Below, in pieces: positions 18,190 through 26,862 of a stretch of DNA of 64,000 bases (positions are counted from its first letter, which is position 1; every line of letters begins with the position of its first letter). The notes under the pieces were generated by a model. That model was given only the letters and a program-made list of their open reading frames with translations. It ran no database searches and had not been told where the DNA came from. The stretch covers positions 68,249 to 132,248 of the forward strand of contig DBWM01000037.1 in assembly GCA_002309015.1 (NCBI GenBank), read 5' to 3'. The DNA is from Myxococcales bacterium UBA1238 (GTDB taxonomy: Bacteria; Myxococcota_A; Bradymonadia; UBA7976; UBA1532). A program made the translations under genes and the position numbers.

Positions 18190-21057
18190 ATGAAACCGTT
18201 GCGATCCATTTTGATTTACCTGGGTTTAGGATCGCTGCCTGCTGCTGCCCAAACTGAAGACTGGGATACCCAGGACACAGTCTACGAAGCTGATCTTCAA
18301 AACCAATTGGGTAAAATCGCCAGCGAGCGCCATGATTATGAAGCGGCCATCTATCATTTTTTGCTGTCAAACCGACTCGTATCGAATCCCAACGTCGAAT
18401 ATAACCTGGGCATGACTTACGAAGTGATGGAGCGCTGGAACGAAGCCTTTCATCACTATAGCAATGCGCTCCGGCTGAGCCATGATCCGGAGCTGTTGGA
18501 AGAGATTCCGTCCAAATTGGAGCAATTGAGGAAGCAATGCGCTCTGCTCAATCTGCAAACGGATCCACCGGGGGCAAAGCTTTATATCGATCGCAAGGAT
18601 TTAGGCCTCAGAGGCACAACGCCGCTCACCCTTGCATTGCCAGAGGGGGATCATCAAATCATTGTCGAGCATGAAGGGTATCGCCCGATCGATCCTCAAC
18701 CCGTAAAGCTCGTTCAGGGAAAGGAGCAAAAACTCCAGCTGACCTTACAGCGCATTCTGGTTCCGGTCCGGATCGATCTTGAACCTGAGGATGCGGTTGT
18801 CTTTATGGAAGGTCAGAGTCAGCCTTTGCAGGCGCAGGACAGCGTTTTCTTATTGCCGCCGGGCAACTATGCCTTAATCGTTCAGGCACCTGGATATAAA
18901 GATCACCGCGAACCGTTGCTGGTCTTTGAAAATGAACCCCTCCAGTTCCCCATCAAATTGGATCCGCAGCGCGGTCGCGTGAAGATCACCTCAAATCCAA
19001 GTCCTGCTCTGGTTTATATCGACGGCATCGGTTACGGCCAAACGCCGATCATTCTCGATGAACTCACGCTCGGTCAGCATGAGATACGCATCGCTTCAAA
19101 AGATCACTTCGATGACCGCATGATCGTGCAGCTGAAACCCGATACGACCCTGCCGATTCACGCGGAGCTGTGCGCCAAAAACGCGACGACCATCGAGACG
19201 CATATGGAGCGATCGCCGCATCAAAAACCGGTCTCCTATGATTTGATTTCAAAGCACGAGATTGAAGTTTTTGGTTACGAGTCTGTTTACGACGCATTGC
19301 TCGGCAGCCGGGGGGTATCGGGCAACAATAAAGCGCTCAACCCCATCCTGTATTTGCGGGGCATGCCCATCCAATTGGGCGACAGCGCTCATTACCTTTT
19401 AACCCTCGACGGTCACCGGATCAGCGAAGATCTGGTGGGGGGCATGACGCCAGGCCGTGGTTTCTTAACCAGCCTTGGAGATGTGAAGCGCATCGAACTC
19501 AATCGGGGAGCGATCTCATCCTTTGAAGGAGCAAATGCGACCGCAGGGGCCATCCACGTTCAAACCCACGACAACATCTCCGATGTCCCGATTCAACTCG
19601 AAGTTGCCCAACCCGAAGATCGGGCCTTGCGCGGTCGAGTCGCAGGTAGCCAGAGTTTAGGATCCTGGGGCCATTTTTGGCTCAGCCTGGAGAGTTTTCA
19701 AAGTCAGGGTGACGATCCATCCATGGAACAGAATCAGATTTCGGCCCGATCACCTTCCATCAGGCAAAAGGCGGAATACGATACGCATATCAATGGTCAG
19801 CTTCAGTTAAGGCGCCTTAAGGTTCACATGCTTTATAAGCATCAGGAGCATGATTTACTCTGGATGGAAGGCGCTTCTGATGCAGAACAGAAAGGCATTA
19901 ACTACGAACGCCATCACTCGGTGCTCGATGCCTCATATCTCATCTATCGATCGGCCAACCTGCAAAGCCAGCTGAGCGCAATCAGCGATTACGATCACGT
20001 TGAAAGCGATCTCGCCTCCCAGAATACCCTTACGGCTCCCTATCACATGGACTGGAAATCGCTTCTTCTGGGCTTCAAATGGGATACGATCGCCGCTACA
20101 ACAGATCGCTCGCTCTTCTTTAAGGGAGGCATAGAGGCTCAAAGATTCCATCTGGGTCATTTTAAACTGACGCCCGAAGACAAAAATTGGAATGATCTTC
20201 ATGCAAAAGATGCGCTCTACAGCCTTTATGCCCAAATCCGATATTCGGTTCTGACCCCTCTGACCCTCGAAGTTTCAGGTCGGCTCGATTACAGCGATCA
20301 GCACGCGTTTGTTTTTTCACCGCACGCCTCGCTCTTATACACCCCAACCCTTCACGATCATTTCAAGCTGCTTTACGGTCAGAGCTACCACAGCCGCAAT
20401 TTTTTTGAGCGGCATGCCCGTTCTGAATCCCAGTCGTCTGAGGAAGAAGCCCATTTAAAGTTCGAACAGACCTGGTCGTCCGAACTGGAATACCGGCATC
20501 TGTTCCCTCTCGACGTCATTCTCACCACAGCCCTCTTTTACTCTCAGACCAGGAATCTGACCCTGCTTAAAGATAAAGACCAAATCTGGGTCAACCGATC
20601 TTATGCATCCGCAGAAGATAAACTATATTCGCTGGGTGGAGAGTTCGAGATCAAAAAGGATTGGTGGAATCACTGGTTCTTTTCGGCCAACTATTCCTAC
20701 CAAAGGACGCGGTTCGACTCTTTAACCGGGGGAGAGCCCTTGTCGAATGCCCCCAATCATCTTGTAAGCTTTAAGCTCGCTGTACCGATTACCCCCGTTG
20801 GCATCATCATGGCCAACCGTCTGCGATACGAAAGTCCTTATGCGCTTCCTAATATGGGCAGCTCGTCGCAGTATCAGTATTACTGGGATTTAACCCTTAC
20901 GGGCATCAGTCCCATGGGCGATCACTTCCATTTTGCAGTGGGCATCCGCAATCTTTTAAACAGCAGGCAGCCCGAACGGATCGACTCCGACAACAGGCGA
21001 CCCGAGATTCATACCGAAGGCCGCTCCATGTATCTCAAACTCAAGGGCACCCTTTAG
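18190..21057 (+). CDS. TPR-PEGA-TonB-dependent outer membrane receptor, copy 3
   Basis: Third paralogue, 955 residues, ATG 18190 with GAGG 7 bases upstream. Signal peptide (about 1-21, SLPAAAQ), TPR-like pair (about 38-105), three PEGA-like modules (about 118-325; IDRKDLGLRGTTP and IDGIGYGQTP), plug (HEIEVFGYESVYDALLGSRG; RIELNRGAISSFEGANATAGAIHV) and barrel. It is the most diverged copy: the plug RGP motif is RGA, and the last residue is Leu (LKLKGTL), not the usual aromatic. DTVYEA near the mature N-terminus could be a TonB box; this is a guess. It has its own upstream spacer, so it is probably regulated separately from copies 1 and 2. Confidence 0.9.
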   Translation: MKPLRSILIYLGLGSLPAAAQTEDWDTQDTVYEADLQNQLGKIASERHDYEAAIYHFLLSNRLVSNPNVEYNLGMTYEVMERWNEAFHHYSNALRLSHDPELLEEIPSKLEQLRKQCALLNLQTDPPGAKLYIDRKDLGLRGTTPLTLALPEGDHQIIVEHEGYRPIDPQPVKLVQGKEQKLQLTLQRILVPVRIDLEPEDAVVFMEGQSQPLQAQDSVFLLPPGNYALIVQAPGYKDHREPLLVFENEPLQFPIKLDPQRGRVKITSNPSPALVYIDGIGYGQTPIILDELTLGQHEIRIASKDHFDDRMIVQLKPDTTLPIHAELCAKNATTIETHMERSPHQKPVSYDLISKHEIEVFGYESVYDALLGSRGVSGNNKALNPILYLRGMPIQLGDSAHYLLTLDGHRISEDLVGGMTPGRGFLTSLGDVKRIELNRGAISSFEGANATAGAIHVQTHDNISDVPIQLEVAQPEDRALRGRVAGSQSLGSWGHFWLSLESFQSQGDDPSMEQNQISARSPSIRQKAEYDTHINGQLQLRRLKVHMLYKHQEHDLLWMEGASDAEQKGINYERHHSVLDASYLIYRSANLQSQLSAISDYDHVESDLASQNTLTAPYHMDWKSLLLGFKWDTIAATTDRSLFFKGGIEAQRFHLGHFKLTPEDKNWNDLHAKDALYSLYAQIRYSVLTPLTLEVSGRLDYSDQHAFVFSPHASLLYTPTLHDHFKLLYGQSYHSRNFFERHARSESQSSEEEAHLKFEQTWSSELEYRHLFPLDVILTTALFYSQTRNLTLLKDKDQIWVNRSYASAEDKLYSLGGEFEIKKDWWNHWFFSANYSYQRTRFDSLTGGEPLSNAPNHLVSFKLAVPITPVGIIMANRLRYESPYALPNMGSSSQYQYYWDLTLTGISPMGDHFHFAVGIRNLLNSRQPERIDSDNRRPEIHTEGRSMYLKLKGTL

Positions 21058-21074
21058 TTTTCAGTCCATGATCC

Positions 21075-21126
21075 ATGCTTTTGCAAAGCGTCCCCAGAAA
21101 AGGGGATCATCGCTTTGCAAAAGCAT
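21075..21126. terminator. Bidirectional hairpin between convergent receptor copy 3 and sbcC
   Basis: A perfect 16-base inverted repeat (ATGCTTTTGCAAAGCG at 21075-21090 and its complement at 21111-21126) encloses a second small hairpin, TCCCC-AGAAAA-GGGGA (21091-21106). One arm encodes the last residues of SbcC (AFAKR). There is no T tract on either side, so it may act as an mRNA end-stabilising stem as much as a terminator. Confidence 0.65.
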
Positions 21127-24100
21127 ATGCGCTGTCTTTGAGCCGGCTCTGCCCGGGCATAGAACTCCGAACGATCTCGATTTGCAGTGGGATCACGTTC
21201 TTTAAAGCCTCAACGTGAGAGATCACCCCGATCATCTTGCCGTTCCCCTGAAGACCTCCGAGGGTGGCGAGCACGAGGTTTAACGTCTGCTCGTCCAGGG
21301 TGCCGAAGCCTTCATCGATGAAGAGCGACTCGATGGGCACCTCCCTGCTCGACAAACTCGATAGCCCCAATGCGAGGGAGAGGCTCACCAAAAAGCTTTC
21401 GCCGCCCGAGAGGTTGCTGACCGAGCGTCTGGCTCCAAACTGCGCATCGTCGAGCTTCAATTCAAAATAGCGGTCGACCTCTTTTAAGGCTGCGCTCTCC
21501 GCATCCGCATCTGCCTTCTTTGAACGCTTCGGCTTTTTATTTGAAACTTCAGCCGTCGCATCGGTCTCAGCCGGCAAGGCGTCTGCCGGTGAAGGCTCTG
21601 ACTCAGGCTTTAACGGATCGCCGTCTTCCTCGCGTTCGAGATGATAGCGGTGCTCGCTCAGCTGATCCAAATGGAAATTCGCTTGCTGAAGCAGCGCGCC
21701 CATCGCCATCGAGAGCACAAAGGCGCGGTATTGATTGCCGTCCTTCGTGCCCATCATCTGCTGCAGCGCCTTCCATTGAAGGTAGAGCGCCCGTTTCTTT
21801 TCGAGGGCCGCCGCTCGATCCTTCGCCTGGGCGGATGCGCGATCGTCTGCTTCGAGCAGGGATTGCAGATGAGATTGCTCGTCGTACAAAGCTTTGAGCT
21901 TCTCGTTTGATGCGAGCAGGCCTGCCTGCGCCTCATCCTCGCTGATCACGTCGGCGTGCTCTGCCTGCTTTTGAAGGAGCGCCTTCTCGCATTGCTCGAG
22001 GGCAGACTGCGAGAAGAGCAACGCCTTCTCGATGCGATCCTGCTCAGACTGCAAAAGCATTCGTTCGCTTTGAGGCAGGAGCGCCTCTGCAAACTGATCC
22101 TCAGACTCGAATCCATTTTCTCGCGCAGAGCGCAAAAAGGCGCTCTCCTGCGTTTCGAGCTTTGAACAAAGCGCGCTCAAATCCGCTGCCATCTGCTCTC
22201 TTAACTGTGCGCTCGAGGCTTTCTTTTGAGCGATTAGGTTCAGGTTTTGCTTCAGCTCGTCCAAAAGCGCAGCTTCATCCTTCAACCTGGCATCGAACGC
22301 CGCCTTTTTGGAAGCGACGTCCTCGTCCTTAAAGAGCTCGAAGCGGTTCGCCTTTAAAATCCGGAGCGCCGTCTGCGCAGACTCGAAGCCGGACTTCTTT
22401 TCTTCGTAAAGCTTTCTGACCTGCTCGGTCCGCTCGCGCTTTAAGAGCGCATCGGCTTCCGCATCCTTACGCGCATCTTCCAAAGCCTTCTGCTTTGAAA
22501 GCTTCGCCTCGTACTCCGCTTTTTGAGCTTCGAGCTTTTGTTTTAAAGCGCCCAGCTCTTCGAGTTCATTTGAGCCCGAAAGATAGGGGGCGATCTCCGT
22601 TAAAAGCGCCTCTTTTTTGCTTTCCAGCTCGGCTTCAGAAAGCTTTAACCGGCTCGTCGCTTCTTCGAGTCTCGACTTTGCATGCTCGCATTCGATCCTG
22701 GCCGCTTTGGATTCGGATTCCGCATCCTTCAACGCCAAAGCTGCTTCCTGAAGTTTTGACGCGATCTGGTCGATCTTCGTTCGGAGCGCGTTTGCCTGAT
22801 CGATCACCGCACCGAGCTTCTTTCCCTCCGCCACGCAATCCGCGATCACCTGCGTCAAAGCTTCAGCGGTCTTTAAAGCCTCTTTGGGCAGCAGGCCTTC
22901 GAGCTCACGGTCGAGCTCCAGTTGTTTTGAGGCCGCGTCCTTTTTCAATCCCTCAATCTGCTCATTCAGTTGAACGAGCCTGCTCTCCATTTGCGTTTTC
23001 TTCTGCTCAAAGTCGGAGAGCCTCGTTTTTAAAGCCTCAAGCTTTTGATTCTGCTCCGCAAAGCTCAGTTCCAGAGCTTTGCGCTCGCTTCGCTGGAGTT
23101 CGAGGGCCTGTTTTTGAGCATCGTTTTTGGGCAGCTGGCCGCCGGCATAAGGGTGATCGAGCGATCCGCAGCATGGGCAGGGCATTCCCGGCTGCAATTT
23201 TGAGCGCAGCAGTTCCGCATTTTTGACCATCTGCACCAAAGCGAGGCTCTCTTCATAGGCGAGCTGCAGCGTCTGTTCCATCTTTTGAGCCTGCTCCAGC
23301 CGTTGTTTTGTGGACTGCGCCTCTTTTTCAGCCTCCGATACGAGCGCTTTGGACTTTTCGGTTTCTTTTCCGAACAGTTCCATTTGCGTCTGAACGGTCT
23401 CGATCTGTTTCTTGAAGTCCGCTTCTTTTTCTGCAATCGCCTTCAAATCGTTTGCGCAATGAAGCCCCATTTTGAGCGCGCTGTAACGGCTTCGAAGCTG
23501 TTCGCGCCGCTCCGTCAGCTGTTCGATCGACGATCCATCGAGTACCGAAGAGAGCTCCTTTTGGCGATCGCCGAGCGCAATCTCTAAGCTCTTCTTTCGA
23601 TCGAGCACTTCAGACTCCGCTTTCAAAGCATCGCGCTCCCGATTTTGAGCGAGTCCGTTCGCTTTTAAAGCATCGCGCTCATTTTTAAGGCATTCGTTCT
23701 TTGCATCCAAAGCGTCCGAATAGCATTGCAGACTCTGGACTACAAACAGCCATCGTTCAGAGAGCGCCTTTTGGTCTGCATGCTCCAAAATCCAAGCTTC
23801 ATTCTTAGAGCAAGTCTCTCTCGCGTTCGTTTCTTCTTTGATCGCGCTTTCCAACGCGAGCTCGCATTGTTTTAAATCGCTCTCGGTCGTTTCAAATCCG
23901 ATGCGCTTCTGTTCAAAATCGCTGTTTAAGACTTCAATCTGCGCATCGATTGACTGCACTTTGCTCCAGAGCGCTTCGTTTTCTGACCTCTGTGCCTGAA
24001 TTTCTGTAAGCGCCGCTTCTTTTTCTGCGCAGGCCTGCTCTGCATCCGAAAGCTCGCCTTCGATTTTAGGCAGACTCTCATCCAGTTCCAAAATCGACTT

Positions 24101-25027
24101 CTGCTTTAACTGAACATCGCCTCTCGTTTGCGTGAGGGCCTCGTAGCCTTCCACATGCAGCGCCGACTGCGCTTTCTTCAGCCGCGCTTCGCTTTCAGAA
24201 AACGCGAGCTTTGCTGACAAAGCCTCATCCTTTGCTTTTAAGGCTTCATCCCTTGCAACCGTTGCGCGCCTGAGTTCCTGCAGCCCGATCTGGATCGCCT
24301 GCGCATGCTCGAGCTCCCTTTGCGCCGCCTTCTGCTCCGAAGCCAAAGCCTCAATCTTTTGTTTTGAAGATGCACGTTCTTCTTCCGAAAGCAGCTCGAT
24401 GCCCGAAAGCGCCTGCGCCATCGCATCCGTTTCGATCTTTAAATCCGCCTGACGCCTGTAGATCTCTTCTGCAACCTCGCGCAGCCCCTGCAACCCCATC
24501 ACCTTCTCGAGCAAATCGAGCCGCTCGCGGGGCGAAGCCTTCAGAAACGCCGCAAAATCGCCCTGCACCAGCATCATGGCCCTGGTGAACTGCGCAAAAT
24601 CGAGCCCCGTCGCCTGCACGACGGCCGCCTTTACGGGCTCAACCTTCTCCTCCGTCTGATGCGACTGCAGATCCTCAAACAGAGGCTTGGGCATCTGAAT
24701 AGCCCCCGACGACTTCCCCCGCGCACGCCTCGTCTCCCACCGCGCGCGATACCGCCTTCCATTGTTCTCGAACACGCTCTCAGCAAAGCATTCCGCAGTG
24801 CCCTTGGTCATCACCTCGGCTGCCAATGCGATCCCCGCCTTCTCCAAACGCGGCGTCCGCTGATAGAGCGAAAGGCAGATCGCATCCAAAATCGTCGTCT
24901 TCCCTACGCCCGTAGGACCGGTGATCGCAAAAATGCCAGCGCTCCGAAAGGCCTCGCTCTCAAAATCGATGCACCATTTACCCGCAAGGCTGTTTAAATT
25001 CTGAAAGATGACCTTGCAGATCCTCAT
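21107..25027 (-). CDS. sbcC: Nuclease SbcCD subunit C (Rad50-like)
   Basis: SMC-type ATPase that works with SbcD to open and process hairpins and protein-blocked DNA ends. At 1306 residues it is longer than E. coli SbcC (1048). Walker A GPTGVGKTT (about 37), two long coiled coils, a zinc hook CPCCG (about 615), the signature LSGGESF (about 1204), Walker B SLFIDEGFGTLD and the H-loop VISHVEAL are all visible. An acidic/Pro-rich insert with a basic stretch (NKKPKRSKKADAD) lies just before the signature. The ATG overlaps the sbcD stop as ATGA, so the two are translationally coupled, sbcD first. Confidence 0.96.
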   Translation of the reverse strand: MRICKVIFQNLNSLAGKWCIDFESEAFRSAGIFAITGPTGVGKTTILDAICLSLYQRTPRLEKAGIALAAEVMTKGTAECFAESVFENNGRRYRARWETRRARGKSSGAIQMPKPLFEDLQSHQTEEKVEPVKAAVVQATGLDFAQFTRAMMLVQGDFAAFLKASPRERLDLLEKVMGLQGLREVAEEIYRRQADLKIETDAMAQALSGIELLSEEERASSKQKIEALASEQKAAQRELEHAQAIQIGLQELRRATVARDEALKAKDEALSAKLAFSESEARLKKAQSALHVEGYEALTQTRGDVQLKQKSILELDESLPKIEGELSDAEQACAEKEAALTEIQAQRSENEALWSKVQSIDAQIEVLNSDFEQKRIGFETTESDLKQCELALESAIKEETNARETCSKNEAWILEHADQKALSERWLFVVQSLQCYSDALDAKNECLKNERDALKANGLAQNRERDALKAESEVLDRKKSLEIALGDRQKELSSVLDGSSIEQLTERREQLRSRYSALKMGLHCANDLKAIAEKEADFKKQIETVQTQMELFGKETEKSKALVSEAEKEAQSTKQRLEQAQKMEQTLQLAYEESLALVQMVKNAELLRSKLQPGMPCPCCGSLDHPYAGGQLPKNDAQKQALELQRSERKALELSFAEQNQKLEALKTRLSDFEQKKTQMESRLVQLNEQIEGLKKDAASKQLELDRELEGLLPKEALKTAEALTQVIADCVAEGKKLGAVIDQANALRTKIDQIASKLQEAALALKDAESESKAARIECEHAKSRLEEATSRLKLSEAELESKKEALLTEIAPYLSGSNELEELGALKQKLEAQKAEYEAKLSKQKALEDARKDAEADALLKRERTEQVRKLYEEKKSGFESAQTALRILKANRFELFKDEDVASKKAAFDARLKDEAALLDELKQNLNLIAQKKASSAQLREQMAADLSALCSKLETQESAFLRSARENGFESEDQFAEALLPQSERMLLQSEQDRIEKALLFSQSALEQCEKALLQKQAEHADVISEDEAQAGLLASNEKLKALYDEQSHLQSLLEADDRASAQAKDRAAALEKKRALYLQWKALQQMMGTKDGNQYRAFVLSMAMGALLQQANFHLDQLSEHRYHLEREEDGDPLKPESEPSPADALPAETDATAEVSNKKPKRSKKADADAESAALKEVDRYFELKLDDAQFGARRSVSNLSGGESFLVSLSLALGLSSLSSREVPIESLFIDEGFGTLDEQTLNLVLATLGGLQGNGKMIGVISHVEALKNVIPLQIEIVRSSMPGQSRLKDSAYAFAKR

Positions 25028-26280
25028 CGCTGCTGCCCTTCCAAAGCCCTCTCGCGCACTGCGTCGAGCGCCTCCTTAAAGAGCGCCATCTGCGTCTTCT
25101 GCAAATCGAGGCTCACGTTGCGGCTCTGCATGAACCTTGAGAACATCTCCATATCATCCATTGCCCTGATCTGACTCACATCGATCTGCGCCTCAGCCTC
25201 GCCCTTCGGCCTGCGCCTTCGATTGATGAGACTCAAAAGCTCCATCCCCGCCTTCTGCACCGCCTCGTTCGCCCATTCCTGGATTTCGCTGATGTTTTCA
25301 TCGCCCTCATATAAAATCTGAACCCACGCGGAATGCTCACCCTGCGCCTCGATCTGCTGCGCGATCGACTTTCTATCGCCTTTAAAGCGCAGCAGCTTCT
25401 GAAAGCAAGGGATCTCTATCGTTCGCACCGCTGTGGAATCCGCATCCACATCGACGATGCAGACTTCTTTGGGTGAGAGCGCCTCTTCAAAATTCATGGG
25501 CAACGGCGAACCCGAGTAGCGGATGTGATCGCGCTGCCCCACCTTTTGCGGCAGATGCAGGTGACCCAACGCCACATAGCCCGGCGCTCCCACATTTGAA
25601 GGCTCAAAGATGCCCGCCGATACCTGCCCCAGGTTCCCACAATAAAGCGAGCGTTCACTTTCAAGCTCGCGGCTCTGCTTTACAACCCCACCCTCTACGT
25701 AAAGATGCCCCATCGCTACCACCGGCGCACCCTCGCGCTGGGCTTCGGCAGCCTCGAGTACCCGCATGTAATGATGCCTGATCCCCTCACGAATCGCCTG
25801 CTCTCGCTCTGCGATCCCTACGCCTTCGCTTTCGGAGCGCAACTCTCGCAAGAGCTCACCCTCACGCAAAAAAGGCACAGCGCAAACGACGGATCCGAGA
25901 TCCCCATTCGTCCGATAAAGCTTCACCAACTCTTCGGCATGCGTACTCCGCGCTCCCCCCACCATATGAATCCGCAGCAACCGGACGAGATCCGAGGGCG
26001 CATCGAGCACCGCCGGGGAATCGTGATTGCCCCCGATGCATACGATCCCCTGCAGCCCGCTCAACTCTGCAAACGCCTTCATTGCCCCATAAAAGCGCTG
26101 CCTTGATTTTGAGGACGGTGCCGTTACATCGAAGATATCGCCCGCTACCAAAAGAGCCTCTACCTGCTCGCGCTGCATACAAGCGGCTAGCCATTCAAAG
26201 TAACGCGCATGCTCTGCATCACGATCTTTTTGAAAAAGCTGATGCCCGATATGCCAATCCGAAGTATGCAGTAATCTCAA
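25024..26280 (-). CDS. sbcD: Nuclease SbcCD subunit D (Mre11-like)
   Basis: Metal-dependent exo/endonuclease partner of SbcC. The 418-residue protein shows the calcineurin-like phosphoesterase motifs in order: DWHIGH (8-13), GDIFD, GGNHDS, MGHLY and ALGHLHLPQ. The C-terminal part carries the SbcC-contacting region. The start is TTG at 26280 with AAGGA about 8 bases upstream, giving the canonical N-terminus MRLLHTSDWH; no ATG is closer. The gene overlaps sbcC by four bases. Upstream lies a short spacer with 21-base periodicity and then the tmRNA gene, also on the minus strand. Confidence 0.96.
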   Translation of the reverse strand: MRLLHTSDWHIGHQLFQKDRDAEHARYFEWLAACMQREQVEALLVAGDIFDVTAPSSKSRQRFYGAMKAFAELSGLQGIVCIGGNHDSPAVLDAPSDLVRLLRIHMVGGARSTHAEELVKLYRTNGDLGSVVCAVPFLREGELLRELRSESEGVGIAEREQAIREGIRHHYMRVLEAAEAQREGAPVVAMGHLYVEGGVVKQSRELESERSLYCGNLGQVSAGIFEPSNVGAPGYVALGHLHLPQKVGQRDHIRYSGSPLPMNFEEALSPKEVCIVDVDADSTAVRTIEIPCFQKLLRFKGDRKSIAQQIEAQGEHSAWVQILYEGDENISEIQEWANEAVQKAGMELLSLINRRRRPKGEAEAQIDVSQIRAMDDMEMFSRFMQSRNVSLDLQKTQMALFKEALDAVRERALEGQQR

Positions 26281-26299
26281 GAGGGGATCCTTTATTGGA

Positions 26300-26415
26300 A
26301 GCAGAAGCGATGTCGTTCAAAATGAAACGCGAGCAGCTTCAAAACGAAGCGCAACGCTTCTCATGCAAGCGCTACAACTCTGCAGCGCCAGGCTTACGCT
26401 CATTTTGTGAAGGGA
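26300..26415. repeat. 21-bp periodic spacer upstream of sbcD
   Basis: Read on the plus strand, TTCAAAATGAAACGCG at 26316, TTCAAAACGAAGCGC at 26338, TTCTCATGCAAGCGC at 26358 and weaker copies near 26378 and 26399 lie 20-22 bases apart. On the minus strand the wording (GCGCTTCGTTTTGAA) matches the spacers at 8.7 and 10.4 kb in the direction of the downstream gene. Confidence 0.5.
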
Positions 26416-26444
26416 GATGCTCTAAAAAGGAAGGAGTGAAAATG

Positions 26445-26806
26445 TGGAGGCGCCGGGAGTCGAACCCGGGTCCGAAAATGGTCCACCAAGGCGTCTACAT
26501 GTTTGTCCTGTCCTTTAAAGATTCCCCAATCGAACGCCAACAGGCAGGCTTTCTTTTGGGTAGCTCAGACTAAAATTTCGCGTTGGGTCGTACCGAGCAA
26601 CTTTCCGCGGCTATCCCACTGGCGTGACGCCCTTCTCGATCCCGTGGGCATTGATCGGAAGGACGCGCTCTACAACTGATTATGCAGCGAGAGCGAATTC
26701 AATATCATCGTTGGCAATTGTATGCCTCCAGCCTTTTTAACGCGGTGACCGGGAACCGCGACATGCAACCCAGGCTTCAACATCCCCGTCGAAACCAATC
26801 GCCCCC
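26445..26806 (-). ncRNA. ssrA: Transfer-messenger RNA (tmRNA)
   Basis: About 362 nt. The 5' end (GGGGGCGATTGGTTTCGACG) is the near-universal tmRNA start. The 3' end (GGGTTCGACTCCCGGCGCCTCCA) forms the tRNA-like T arm and acceptor, pairing GGGGGCG with CGCCTCC. The CCA tail is not encoded. The tag frame at 26715-26680 reads ANDDIEFALAA followed by TAA, a standard degradation tag with GCC as the resume codon. With SmpB (gene at 47775) it rescues stalled ribosomes. ORFs predicted across this stretch are artefacts. Confidence 0.97.
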
Positions 26807-26862
26807 ATATTTTCAAAGAACTGCTGCGGCTTTTGGCAAACTGCGACCGCGATGTCAAGGGT

